Source: Paenibacillus endoradicis (GTDB lineage Bacteria > Bacillota > Bacilli > Paenibacillales > Paenibacillaceae). Taken from it: 64,000 bases of DNA. Positions 8,985-19,500 of the stretch are shown here, one piece after another; the stretch's first letter is position 1, and each line of letters opens with the position of its first letter. The notes beneath the pieces were generated by a model that was not told where the DNA came from, did no database searches, and was given only the letters and a program-made list of their open reading frames with translations. The DNA is taken from the NCBI RefSeq assembly GCF_024721975.1, contig NZ_JANQBB010000004.1:310001-374000 (forward strand). Reading direction: 5' to 3'. A program made the translations under genes and the position numbers.

Positions 8985-10706
8985 ATGAAACACTTACTCG
9001 AAAAATTTTCTTCAGTTTCGATCCGGACTAAGCTTTTTGCTCTTTCCACAATAATTTTGATCGCATCTTTTGCTGTAATGGGTTATCAGGAGTCGGTTAG
9101 AATGAAAGAGACGATTCAAGGAGAAGCGCTTGAGAAAGCACAGTCCGATTTGTTGACAGGCTACACGATAATTGATCTTCAATACCCAGGATCTTGGCAT
9201 GTAGAAGAAGGGAAATTATATAAAGGCGAAACGCTTATTAATGATAACCATAGCATAGTAGATACCATTGGAGAGTTAACCAACGGCGATACTGCTACTA
9301 TCTTCCTTGGAGATATACGTGTTACTACAAATGTTATGGTGGATGGCGAGCGCGCCGTGGGAACTCAGGTGTCAGATGATGTGGCCGCAAAAGTGCTGAA
9401 AGAAGGAGAAATGTACTTAGATCAGGCCAATGTGGTAGGTCATACTTATCAAGCAGCCTATATGCCGATTAAAGATGACGGAGGATCAGTTATCGGTATA
9501 TGGTATGTTGGTGCTCCAGATGCGAATGAACGTATTAATATTATTACTAAGGAGATAGTTCAGGATGGTATTGTTGAAGCCCTAATTATTCTAGCTATAG
9601 CAATGTTACTGTATTTCTTACTTACTCGTCCGATCATCAATCGTATTACAGCATCAGCTAACTCGTTACAAATTATAGCTAATGGAGATTTCGCTCAAAA
9701 GGAAGTCGAAGTCAAGAGTAACGACGAAACGGGCGTATTAATGAAGTCGGTTAATAAAGTAACGAAAGACCTTAATACGATTTTAACCCAAGTAAAAGAT
9801 ACTTCGCATCATGTAGCGGCATCGTCCGAACAGTTAATGGCAAGCACGGAACAAACGAGTCAAGCATCTGAACAGATAAGCACTGCTATTCAAGAAATTG
9901 CATTAGGTTCAGAGAAACAATTAACTAATTTAACGTTAGCTAATGAATCTGTTTCGGAGATTTCTAGAGGTATGGACCAAGCCTCGCAATTAATTCAGAA
10001 CATGGCAGATTACTCTGCAACTGTTAATGATAATGCGAAATTTGGTACGGAGACAGTAACAAAGGCTATTGATCAAATGAGTCTTGTAAATCGTACGGTT
10101 GAAGAAACGGCTAAAGTTATTCACATTTTAGAAGAGAAATCTAAGGAAATTGATGAGGTTGTCGAAGTTATCACACAAATTGCTAGTCAGACGAACTTGT
10201 TAGCACTTAATGCAGCCATTGAAGCTGCTCGAGCAGGTGAACATGGAAAAGGGTTCGCTGTCGTTGCAGACGAGGTAAGAAAACTAGCTGATCAATCAGG
10301 AAAATCTGCAGATAAGGTTAGTGAATTAATCGGACAAGTTCAAGCAGAATCTTATAAAGCTGTTCAATCGATGAATCTCGGAACGAAGGTTGTTGGGCAA
10401 GGGATGGAGCAAGTAAATCAGACAGGCGTCGTTTTCAATGAAATTGTAACAGCTATATCCGAAATTTCATCACAAAGTCAAGAAGTTGCTGCTATTGTGC
10501 AAGAAGTTAATGCAAATTCCCAAGAGATGGTTAGTATTATGGGACAGGTATCTACAATATCACAGCAATCTTCTTATAGTACGCAAAGTGTAGCGGCGTA
10601 TGTGGAAGAACAAAATGCTTCCATGGAAGAAGTATCTACTTCTGCTACTAATTTAGGGCATATGGCAGAGGATTTGAAGAAATTAATAGACAAATTCAAA
10701 GTGTAA
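8985..10706 (+). CDS. Methyl-accepting chemotaxis protein with single Cache domain
   Basis: A 573-residue transmembrane chemoreceptor. TM1 is about residues 14-33, an extracellular single-Cache sensor (Cache_3/Cache_2 type, with the [20 protein letters not shown] and GIWYVGAP strings) spans about 40-185, TM2 about 190-212, and a HAMP linker follows to about 265. The rest is a long coiled-coil signalling domain whose hairpin tip, about 396-432, has the conserved [18 protein letters not shown] and [12 protein letters not shown] that contact CheA and CheW. No CheR-binding pentapeptide is visible at the C terminus. Single-Cache sensors of this kind usually bind small organic acids; the ligand here is not known. 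AAAGGAG precedes the ATG; a terminator follows. Confidence 0.93.
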   Translation: MKHLLEKFSSVSIRTKLFALSTIILIASFAVMGYQESVRMKETIQGEALEKAQSDLLTGYTIIDLQYPGSWHVEEGKLYKGETLINDNHSIVDTIGELTNGDTATIFLGDIRVTTNVMVDGERAVGTQVSDDVAAKVLKEGEMYLDQANVVGHTYQAAYMPIKDDGGSVIGIWYVGAPDANERINIITKEIVQDGIVEALIILAIAMLLYFLLTRPIINRITASANSLQIIANGDFAQKEVEVKSNDETGVLMKSVNKVTKDLNTILTQVKDTSHHVAASSEQLMASTEQTSQASEQISTAIQEIALGSEKQLTNLTLANESVSEISRGMDQASQLIQNMADYSATVNDNAKFGTETVTKAIDQMSLVNRTVEETAKVIHILEEKSKEIDEVVEVITQIASQTNLLALNAAIEAARAGEHGKGFAVVADEVRKLADQSGKSADKVSELIGQVQAESYKAVQSMNLGTKVVGQGMEQVNQTGVVFNEIVTAISEISSQSQEVAAIVQEVNANSQEMVSIMGQVSTISQQSSYSTQSVAAYVEEQNASMEEVSTSATNLGHMAEDLKKLIDKFKV

Positions 10707-10762
10707 TCGATTGTATATTAGACGTAAATAGATAACCTAAAAAAATTGTATTTACCTTATAA

Positions 10763-10797
10763 ACAGCATCCCAAAGTATGGATGCTGTGTTGTTTTA
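10763..10797 (+). terminator. Terminator of the chemoreceptor gene
   Basis: Perfect 9-base arms ACAGCATCC / GGATGCTGT, eight-base loop, followed by GTTGTTTTATTT. Confidence 0.8.
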
Positions 10798-11006
10798 TTT
10801 ACAATACAGTTCAAAAGATTCATTAATTAATTCAAAAAAATAACTGTTAATCTTAAATTATAGGAGTTAAGTTATAGAAAAAAATGATCATCTCGTGATA
10901 ATCAATAAAAAATTATAAAAACAAAGGTTATTATACCTACTTTTTATTTGATTCCATTTGTTCATGTAATATGAGTGGATGCTATGTTACTGTTTGTATT
11001 ATTAAT

Positions 11007-11082
11007 AGGCAAACCTATAGAAATGTAGGGACGCAAAGCTACAGGGACTAAGGTTATACAATAACTATGTCAGCCAGTTGCC
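11007..11082 (+). promoter_or_regulatory. Class I cyclic di-GMP riboswitch (GEMM-I)
   Basis: The conserved parts occur in order: GGCAA (11008-11012) and TTGCC (11078-11082) close P1; AAACC opens the P1b hairpin CCTATA-GAAA-TGTAGG with its GNRA tetraloop; GACGCAAAGC (11030-11039) and CAGGGACTA follow; the third helix AGGTTAT/ATAACT holds the receptor side; CAGCCAGTTGCC ends the aptamer. This is the aptamer family that binds c-di-GMP. It lies 161 bases before the start codon of the large M60-type protease, with a terminator between the two. Its bases 11035-11042 (AAAGCTAC) can pair with 11188-11195 (GTAGCTTT) in the terminator, suggesting a switch that is off when c-di-GMP is bound. Confidence 0.93.
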
Positions 11083-11110
11083 AAAGAGTATAACATGCTT
11101 TTTGTTTCTG

Positions 11111-11163
11111 AAAGTTGAATAAAGACGATGTCATATATTTTGGCGTCTTAATTGTCTAACTTT
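11111..11163 (+). promoter_or_regulatory. Hairpin between riboswitch aptamer and terminator
   Basis: Nested arms AAAGTT/AACTTT (11111-11116 with 11158-11163) and AAGACG/CGTCTT (11122-11127 with 11144-11149). It brings the aptamer and terminator close together and may be a spacer helix of the expression platform. Inference only. Confidence 0.4.
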
Positions 11164-11174
11164 AAGTACAATTT

Positions 11175-11200
11175 AGCTACTCTCTGGGTAGCTTTTTTTT
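11175..11200 (+). terminator. Riboswitch-controlled terminator
   Basis: AGCTAC / GTAGCT with a loop of about seven bases followed by eight or more T residues, 42 bases before the M60 protease start. Being placed between the aptamer and the gene, it is the likely expression platform of the c-di-GMP riboswitch. Confidence 0.85.
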
Positions 11201-11242
11201 CGTGAAGAGGCAATACATAATTATTAATCGGGAGGTAGAAAC

Positions 11243-14200
11243 ATGAACAAAATGATCGCAATTGCAACATCTGCAGCGCTTTTAATTAATATTTCTGTAG
11301 GTGCCGCTCCAGCATTCGCTAATCAAGTTCAAAGTAATTACGAGGTAAGAACGGTATTAGAAAGTAACGTAAATAACGTTAACCAAGCTTCTACAGCTCC
11401 ATTTGATCTTTATGGAAAAGACGTTCTAGTGGATTACAATGCAGTATACAAAATGGATAATGCTAACATTGGATCAATTACTAATAACGGTGGGAACTAT
11501 CCGAACTCACAGATTCAAAAAGCTATTGATGGAGATATGGCTACTCATTGGGAAACAAACAAGCCTAATAGCGCCACATTTACTAATGAAGTTATTTTTA
11601 ATCTTAATGCAGCTACAACATTAGATAGAATCGTTTATGCTGCTAGACAATTAGGTGCTCCAGGAAAAGGTTTTGCACAGCAATTTGAAATCTATAGCTC
11701 ATCTACGGATAATGGCGATGATTTTACACTTATATCCTCAGGTGAGTATAAAGGATCAACAGGTAATATTGTTGAAATTAAATTTGCACCGACACAATTC
11801 AAACGTATTAAATTCGTATTTAAGAAAGCAAATCAAGATTGGGCAAGTGCTGCAGAATTTTCTTTCTACAAGGAAGATACAGTTAGAGATGTGGTTAGCG
11901 GCATTTTTACAGATGGAACGATGAGTGCAGTAGTTCCAGAGTACAATCAAGTAGACAAGCTTAACGCACTAGAGACTGCTGCAAAAGCACATCCGTTATA
12001 TTCTTTGTTGAGAGATCAACTAGAGTTAGCCAAAAAGCTAGTAAACGGTGTAGTTGATCTGGAAGGTACAATCATTACTGCAGAGCAACGTGGAGATATG
12101 AGAAAGCATGCCGGGCAAAATCTGAGAGTCAATTTTGGTGCGAATAACCAGCCGACTGGCTTTGCAGCTATGCCAGGAGAAACAGTTAATATCTATGTAG
12201 ATGTAGAGTCTGCTGATAAGTTACCTTCCGTTGTCTTTACTCAACAAGAAGCTGCTTGGAACGTATGGGCAACATCAATACAATTACATCCAGGTAAAAA
12301 TACAATTACGGTACCAACATTTGCAAAAAATAGTTATTATGCTCATGACGTAACTCAAGGTGGAACGGTATATATTGTTAATCCCTATACGACAGAGGAA
12401 CAAGGAAAAGCTCCGCTTATTCGCTTTGAAGGCTTAGAAAAAATACCTTTTATGACTAAAGATACAGATCCAGAAGAGTTTAAAGCTTTCTTAATCGACT
12501 ATAAACAAAGATTAGATGCAGATAAAGCGGCAAATCCTAATGTTAAAGATCGTCAATTAATTGATGTAGTAGAGATGGCAAGTGATCATGTTATCTTTAC
12601 TGGAACAGCTACAGTAGCGTATAACACGTTTATAACTCAAGGTAATAATCCCATGGATACAATCACAGGCTATGACGTCTGGATGAAGACAATGTTTGAC
12701 TTCTATGGTTTTGATGGTAGTAGTGAGCTCCATGATCCGAAGTTAATTCGTGAAAATATTAGATTAATGCAACCATATGGAGCGATGTATGCAGCAGGTG
12801 ACCATACCGGGATCCAAATTGGAACAGTTGGTACGATGCTAGCTGACTTTAACAAAGTATCACCAGGCTGGGGACTGAATCATGAGATTGGACATCGTTT
12901 GGCTGTCGGTGAACGAGAATATGGTGAAATAACGAATAATATGCTATCTATGTTGATGTCTGTTCATGCCAATTCCATAGATAACAGTATCGCCATAGAT
13001 AACCGTATCCCGTATGAAAATACAATTTATAAATACGTTATCGAAGAAAATAAAGTAGTCATGAACAATCAATCTTATTTTGCAGCACTTGGAGCATATT
13101 GGCAGTTAGAATTAGCTCATCCAGGATATTGGACGGAGCTGAATAGATTGTATCGCGAGCGTAAAGTTTCTCTTGCTAACGGAGATAATTCTAAGCAACA
13201 GTATTTGGTGGAGTTTTCTTCAGAAGTGCTTGGATTGGATTTAAGTAGCTATTTTGCTAGACATGGATTCACAGTTAATCCAGAGACGAGAGAGAAGACA
13301 GCTGTATATCCTGCTCCGAAAAAACTGTGGTATTTGAATGATACGTTAATTAATTATGAGGGAACTGGAATAGAGAATAAAGATGTAGCGATAAAAGTCG
13401 GTATTACTGCTAACGCTACTGCAAAGTCTAATACATTAAACTTTACGATTGATAAATCCGTTAAAGAAGATTTCTTAGGTTATGAGATTTATAGAAACAA
13501 TACGCTTGTAGGATTCACTGGTACGAATCAATTCGTTGATCAGAATGTAGATCCAAGTGTGAATTACACGTATACGATTATCGGCTATGACAAGAAGCTG
13601 AATACGCTTAATCCAGTATCGGTTAAGGCATTCATGCCAACGTTATCTGTTGAAGATTCCGTTACATTGAAGATGAATCATCCGTTTGATCCTATGAATT
13701 ATGTGAAGGCAATGAACTATCAAGGCAATGATATTACGAGTGAAGTTGTTGTAAAATCCAATAATGTTAATGTTGCACGTAAAGGGAACTACCAAGTTGT
13801 ATATGAAGTGAAGAGTGAACAGGCAACAGAAACGAAGACGACAAACGTTACAGTTACGAGTAATTATATGTATGCTTCTGATCTAAATGCTCAATCAGCC
13901 AAAGTTGGTTCGGGTTCTTTCCAGAAAGATAAAGCTGCTAATGGAGGCATCATTACGCTTATTAGACAAGGACTTCCGGTAACATATACTAAAGGTCTTG
14001 GCGCACATGCCAATTCTGAAGTGGTCTACAATATTGAAGGTAGAGGTTATGACTACTTTGAAAGTTATATTGGCATCGATCAAGCAGCGAAAGGTAGGCC
14101 ATCTTCAGCTACATTTGAAATATATGTAGACGGACAAAAGGTATTCAATAGTGATGTATTCCTAGCAAGTACAGCACACGAATATGTAAAAGTAGCAGTT

Positions 14201-16408
14201 ACAGGAGCGAAAGAAATTAAACTAGTTACAACAGATGCTAATAACAATGGTAACACTTATGATCATACGGTATGGGCAGATGCTAAATTCACTAACAATT
14301 CTAGTATGCCAACATTAACTGTACCTGAAGATATGGCAGTAGTTAAGTTAAATGATGAATTCGATATTTTAAGTGGCGTAGAAGCATTTGATGTCGAAGA
14401 TGGGAATTTAATCAAAAAAGTTGATGTGCAATTGAACGGATTTAGTTCAGATAAAACAGGGACCTACAAAGTACAATACACAGTTACAGACAGCGATGGA
14501 AATACAGTTTCGCAATCAAGAACAGTTGTCGTGTACAGCTCTAGTCAATACGCAACTGATGTGAATTGGGATTCTGCAAGAACAGACTATAATGAAGTAA
14601 GAAGAGATAAATCAAGCACTAACGCCACATTAAAATTACTTGTTAATGGTGAAGTCAAAGAGTTCGCAAAAGGAATAGGAACACATGCCAACTCTGAGAT
14701 CGTATATAACGTTGGTGATACGAACTACGAGTACTTTGAAACGTACATTGGCGTTGACCGCAATATTCCAGCACAAAATAACTCCAGTGTAATCTTTAAA
14801 ATTATCGCTGATGGTCAAGAAGTGTATAATAGCGGGTTGATGAAATACAATACAGAAGCCAAATTCGTTAGAATACCAGTTAAAGGTGTGGAGCAATTAA
14901 CACTAATTGTAGACAACGCAGGTAACGGCAATGCTTCCGATCACGGAAACTTTGCAGATGCTAAGTTTCTAATTTTGAACAGTATACCTGAGCTTACAAT
15001 AGGTACGTCCACTTCTACTAAAGTAGGACAAGCAATATCAGTAAGCGCAGAGTACTCAGCTATCGATGCTGAAGATGGCAACATCACTTCTCAAGTAGTC
15101 GTAACTGGTGAAGATGAAGTAAACTTCAATCGTGCGGGAAAATACCCTATCACGTACACTATTACTGATAAAGATGGTAACACGATTACAAAAACAAGAA
15201 TTATCGCAGTTGTTAATATGGAAGACTTTAAGTATGTATCTGATTATGACTGGAAGTCTACACAAAATAGCTATACTGCGCCTAAGAAAGATATTGCAAT
15301 AAGTGGTAAAGCATTACGTTTAACGGATAAAAACAACGCGGAAGTTACTTATGCTAAAGGTATTGGTGCACATTCAACCTCTACGATTGTATATGACCTA
15401 ACGGATAAAGATGTTAACTACTTCACTTCATTTGTAGGTGTAGATCGACAAATGTATAATACTGTAGGTTCAGTTACCTTTGAAGTATATGTAGATGGAG
15501 AGAAGAAATTTGATAGTGGATTAATGAATTCAAAAGACGCAGAGCAACAACTTGAAGTAAATGTTAGCGGTGCTAAAGAGCTTAAGTTAGTCGTAACTGA
15601 CGGAGGAAATGGTGATGGATCAGACCATGCCGTATGGGGGGATGCGAAATTCCACTTTGCTAACGGAGATCGACTATATACAAGCGATCTAGTAACGGCA
15701 ATCGAAGCGACAAAAGCTATCTCACTAGATGGTTATACTTCTGAAAGCATTGCAGCATTACAAAATAGCTTGATGAGAGCAGAAGAAGTACTAGCAAATG
15801 AAGATGCTACTCAAGCTGAAATCGACGCAGCATTAGTAGCTTTGCAGAAAGCTACAGAGGAATTAACACTATTAGACTTAACTCAGGTCATTACGATAAG
15901 TGACAAGCATTTAAATGAAGCGATAAAGAAAACTTTAGCTATAACTGGTGAGATCACTCTTGGAGATATGTATAACCTTACGTCACTTACAAGTGACTCT
16001 AGAAGAGTTAGATCACTTGATGGTTTACAGTATGCCAAAAATCTTGTGACTCTTGATATTGCAGGTAATGAAGTAGCAGACTTCTCACCATTGCAAGGCT
16101 TAACGAAATTGGAGAACTTGATTGCAGATCCTCAATTCATTGAAATGAGTAGTTTACAAGGACCGATCGTTGAAGTAGCGAATTTAGTTAAAGATATGGA
16201 TGGAAACTATGTAATCCCTACTTCAGCAGGTGTTCGCAACAATGCAACGTTTAATGAAACGATCTTTGATGTTAATGAGTGGGCAGCGAATCCAGATAAG
16301 TTCACATTTGATCTTTCCAATGAAGACAAGGGAGTTTACACATTTGTAATGAATTATGAAGTTGCAGGTAACCTTGTTTTGATCATCTATATGATTGATG
16401 TTAAATAA
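11243..16408 (+). CDS. Giant secreted M60-type metalloprotease with three NPCBM domains
   Basis: A 1721-residue exported protein: signal peptide with cleavage near residue 27 (PAFA). In order: an F5/8 type C (CBM32-like) domain about 55-215; an M60 (enhancin/SslE-like) peptidase domain about 285-690 with the zinc motif HEIGH (His547, Glu548, His551) and downstream Glu562 in GEITNN; a short Ig/Fn-like linker; three NPCBM carbohydrate-binding domains (about 873-1025, 1101-1250, 1329-1472) each followed or preceded by a cadherin/Ig-like domain with IDAEDGNIT-type strings; a FIVAR-like helical domain about 1480-1545; and a leucine-rich tail about 1550-1640. M60 enzymes cut mucin-type O-glycoproteins, so the likely target is a glycoprotein surface. 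No LPXTG, SLH or C-terminal membrane segment is seen. GGGAGG precedes the ATG; expression should answer to c-di-GMP through the riboswitch. Confidence 0.9.
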   Translation: MNKMIAIATSAALLINISVGAAPAFANQVQSNYEVRTVLESNVNNVNQASTAPFDLYGKDVLVDYNAVYKMDNANIGSITNNGGNYPNSQIQKAIDGDMATHWETNKPNSATFTNEVIFNLNAATTLDRIVYAARQLGAPGKGFAQQFEIYSSSTDNGDDFTLISSGEYKGSTGNIVEIKFAPTQFKRIKFVFKKANQDWASAAEFSFYKEDTVRDVVSGIFTDGTMSAVVPEYNQVDKLNALETAAKAHPLYSLLRDQLELAKKLVNGVVDLEGTIITAEQRGDMRKHAGQNLRVNFGANNQPTGFAAMPGETVNIYVDVESADKLPSVVFTQQEAAWNVWATSIQLHPGKNTITVPTFAKNSYYAHDVTQGGTVYIVNPYTTEEQGKAPLIRFEGLEKIPFMTKDTDPEEFKAFLIDYKQRLDADKAANPNVKDRQLIDVVEMASDHVIFTGTATVAYNTFITQGNNPMDTITGYDVWMKTMFDFYGFDGSSELHDPKLIRENIRLMQPYGAMYAAGDHTGIQIGTVGTMLADFNKVSPGWGLNHEIGHRLAVGEREYGEITNNMLSMLMSVHANSIDNSIAIDNRIPYENTIYKYVIEENKVVMNNQSYFAALGAYWQLELAHPGYWTELNRLYRERKVSLANGDNSKQQYLVEFSSEVLGLDLSSYFARHGFTVNPETREKTAVYPAPKKLWYLNDTLINYEGTGIENKDVAIKVGITANATAKSNTLNFTIDKSVKEDFLGYEIYRNNTLVGFTGTNQFVDQNVDPSVNYTYTIIGYDKKLNTLNPVSVKAFMPTLSVEDSVTLKMNHPFDPMNYVKAMNYQGNDITSEVVVKSNNVNVARKGNYQVVYEVKSEQATETKTTNVTVTSNYMYASDLNAQSAKVGSGSFQKDKAANGGIITLIRQGLPVTYTKGLGAHANSEVVYNIEGRGYDYFESYIGIDQAAKGRPSSATFEIYVDGQKVFNSDVFLASTAHEYVKVAVTGAKEIKLVTTDANNNGNTYDHTVWADAKFTNNSSMPTLTVPEDMAVVKLNDEFDILSGVEAFDVEDGNLIKKVDVQLNGFSSDKTGTYKVQYTVTDSDGNTVSQSRTVVVYSSSQYATDVNWDSARTDYNEVRRDKSSTNATLKLLVNGEVKEFAKGIGTHANSEIVYNVGDTNYEYFETYIGVDRNIPAQNNSSVIFKIIADGQEVYNSGLMKYNTEAKFVRIPVKGVEQLTLIVDNAGNGNASDHGNFADAKFLILNSIPELTIGTSTSTKVGQAISVSAEYSAIDAEDGNITSQVVVTGEDEVNFNRAGKYPITYTITDKDGNTITKTRIIAVVNMEDFKYVSDYDWKSTQNSYTAPKKDIAISGKALRLTDKNNAEVTYAKGIGAHSTSTIVYDLTDKDVNYFTSFVGVDRQMYNTVGSVTFEVYVDGEKKFDSGLMNSKDAEQQLEVNVSGAKELKLVVTDGGNGDGSDHAVWGDAKFHFANGDRLYTSDLVTAIEATKAISLDGYTSESIAALQNSLMRAEEVLANEDATQAEIDAALVALQKATEELTLLDLTQVITISDKHLNEAIKKTLAITGEITLGDMYNLTSLTSDSRRVRSLDGLQYAKNLVTLDIAGNEVADFSPLQGLTKLENLIADPQFIEMSSLQGPIVEVANLVKDMDGNYVIPTSAGVRNNATFNETIFDVNEWAANPDKFTFDLSNEDKGVYTFVMNYEVAGNLVLIIYMIDVK

Positions 16409-16438
16409 CTTGTTTCTCGCTAGGTAGTCTAAATATGC

Positions 16439-16477
16439 AAAGAAGCAGTCCCTCGTAGTATAAGGGGCTGCTTCTTT
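16439..16477. terminator. Bidirectional terminator between M60 protease and hybrid kinase
   Basis: AAAGAAGCAG / CTGCTTCTTT arms with an additional CCCT/AGGG pairing, between convergent genes. Confidence 0.8.
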
Positions 16478-16559
16478 AATGTTCACGACTATATAGTCAA
16501 TTTTCGTGGGAATATATTTGTTCTCATTACTGTACAATAGTCTAATTATACACAGTAGA

Positions 16560-19500
16560 TTACTTATTGTAATGATCTGGAATGATGAATGAAACGGTTG
16601 TCCCTTTATTAGGTTTACTGTATATAGACAAGCCTTGACCGTACAATTGTGTTAATCGTCGGTTCGTATTGGAAAGTCCAATACCGCCTTTTCCTTTCAT
16701 AGTTGGATTCAACAGTTGCATTACTTTCTCTTGATCCATACCTTTGCCATTATCGATTACTTCAATTAGTGTGTAGTTTTCTTGTTGTGTAATTCGAATA
16801 TGAACGGTACCGCCTTTGTTCTGACTAAGGACGCCATGCTTAACTGCATTTTCAATTAATGGCTGCAAGGAGAGCGGAGGAAGAAGCAAGCTAATTCCCT
16901 CTTCTACTTCCCATTCAATCATCAATCTATCTTCAAAACGTACTTTTTCAATATATAAATAAGCTTCAGCAAGTTCTAGTTCATGAGAAAGCTCAACTAG
17001 TTCCCCAGTATTAAGGAAGTTAAAGCTGATCCGTAAATATGATGCAAAAGCGTAGCCTAAATTCCGCATTTTTTCGGTGTCTATATCACTTAGTGCCATT
17101 ATTGAATTCAGCGTGTTAAATAGAAAATGAGGATGAATTTGTGCTTGAAGATAAGCAGCTTCTAAGCGTAAACGCTCATTAATCGTTTGCTTCAATGTAA
17201 TTAGTGCTCTAATTCGGTATTTCAACTCAAGTGCATCTACTGGTTTAGTTACATAATCATTAGCACCTGATGAGAACCCAGTATAAATATCAGCAGGTTG
17301 ACTTCGAGCAGTTAATAGCAGAACCGGCAAATCCGAAACGGTGTAATGCTCCCTTACTTTCTGCGTTAACTCGTAGCCGGACATATGTGGCATCATAGCA
17401 TCGGTAATAAGCAAATCCCATTGTTGTGTACTTAATATTTCCAATGCTTGCCGAGCTGAATTGGCTGTTGTAATATGATATGGCTCAGTTGATAGAATAC
17501 CAACAAGCACATTTAAATTAATCGGGTCGTCATCGACTGCGAGAATATTAACCTTTCTGTTATTCAATAGCGGTGGGATATGAACAGATGTTGTTAATTC
17601 TCCCAGTGTAATATTTGGAAAAATTAATCCGTTGTTCTGTTCTTCTATATCAGTTATTAAATCTTCAATTGTATGTGAATCTCGCGATACTGAAATAGCG
17701 TCTGCATCTGCTAACGACAGATTATAACTGAATATTGAACCTTTACCTAGTTCAGAGCGAACGGTTAATGTACCACCATGCAATTCTACTAACTGCTTAC
17801 AAATACTTAACCCAAGACCGAGACCTCTTCCATCGCTGATGCCATAAGAGCCTTGTTCATAAGGAAGAAAAATTCGTTCCAGTGTTTCCTCATCCATACC
17901 TACACCAGTATCAGAAATATGGATGATGGCATGTTCTCCTTGGGACTCGGCGGACACAGTAATTGTTCCTCTTTCCGTATATTTGAGGGCGTTATGTAAT
18001 AAGTTATATAGAATTTGTACAAGTCTTTTTTCGTCTGCCATTACTGGCGGGATAGATTCAGAAACATCCATAAGTAGTTGGATAGGTTTATCTTCAACCA
18101 TAAATTTTAACATGCCAATTACACCAGGTACAATGGAACGAAGCATTAATGGTTCTTGTTGCAGTACGATATGATGTTCCTGAATTCTTGCAACATCGAG
18201 TAGATCGCCAAGCATATGCGACATGCGACGACTGATGGTTATAAGTAGCTCCATATCTTTAACGCTACTAGCATTCATCTTCTCTTTTTCTTTCGTTACA
18301 ACGGTCTGAGCAATATTCATAATACCGTGCAACGGCGTTCGTAACTCGTGAGAAGTGTTGGCAAGAAATTGGTTTTTCACCTTATCAGATTGTTGTAGTT
18401 GTTCGTTCAGCTTCATATTATCTTGGGCATTATGGAAATACTTATTGAACCAGTAAGCAGAGAAACCAACAATGGCTGCGATAATATCAATGGGATAGTA
18501 AACATAAATAACATCGCTTTCAAAACTAAGTACTCCCCATAGTTCACTAGATATAATACCTGCTGCGGAAAATAGTAAGAAAATGGAACCAGTATTATTT
18601 GGTTTCTTAAAAGTCAATATTGTTACTAAATAGGCTAAAAATCCAAACGGTAAAAAATAGTATATTTTAAAAAAGTCTAGCTCGATTGATTTATACACAA
18701 ATGGTGTCGTAGCAACTACTAAAAATATGGAGTAAGCAATAAATGAAACACTATATATATGAAACAATTTCTTCAAATTATAAGTAGATGAGAATCTTCT
18801 GAAGAGGACAACAATTAAAAAAGCAAGCCACATATAACTAAGTAATTTAATTTTGAGTCCCCATCCATAGCTAATAGGTAGCCATAGCATGAGTAGATTA
18901 TCATGATCGGCTACAATAGATATTCCAACTATCATCGTCAGTAGCGCGAAAATTAACAAGTTCAACTCTCGTCGATTGAATAAATAGAGAATACAAGCAT
19001 ACAAACAGTGAAGCAATAATACGACAAACATGACAAGTTGAAATCCGATAGAATACCAATGGATATTGTCGATTGCAGCTTGCGATCCAAATTGAATTGC
19101 GCGCGTAATACCACCACTTAATGGATTATCAAAGTTCGATACTTGTACAATTAATTCAATTTCTGTCGTCCCTTCCACATAATATGATGCTGTATAAGAA
19201 ACATTATCAGGTCGATAGTCACTAGCATTTTCTGCAATAACTCCAATGTTGCTTGTAGGTACTCCGTTAATCTCTATGGAAGAAGCAGCTTCGATTCCTT
19301 GCATCCAAAATGAGATCGGTTCCTCTAATGGAGATACTAGAATACGTAGTCGGTATGTTCCGTATCCCATCGGGCTATTTTCCTCATTTGTCATCAAGCT
19401 CCGCCAATCTCCTGGAACTTGAATATAACTAGATTGGTTATCGCCTGACTCTATATCGGAGTGAGATATGAGCTGGTCAGGGTAAAATGTCCATTCACCT

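Noticed and set aside
13867..15660. Repeats inside the M60 gene as a CRISPR or DNA repeat array
   Set aside because: They are protein-level repeats (three NPCBM domains of about 150 residues) with diverged DNA.
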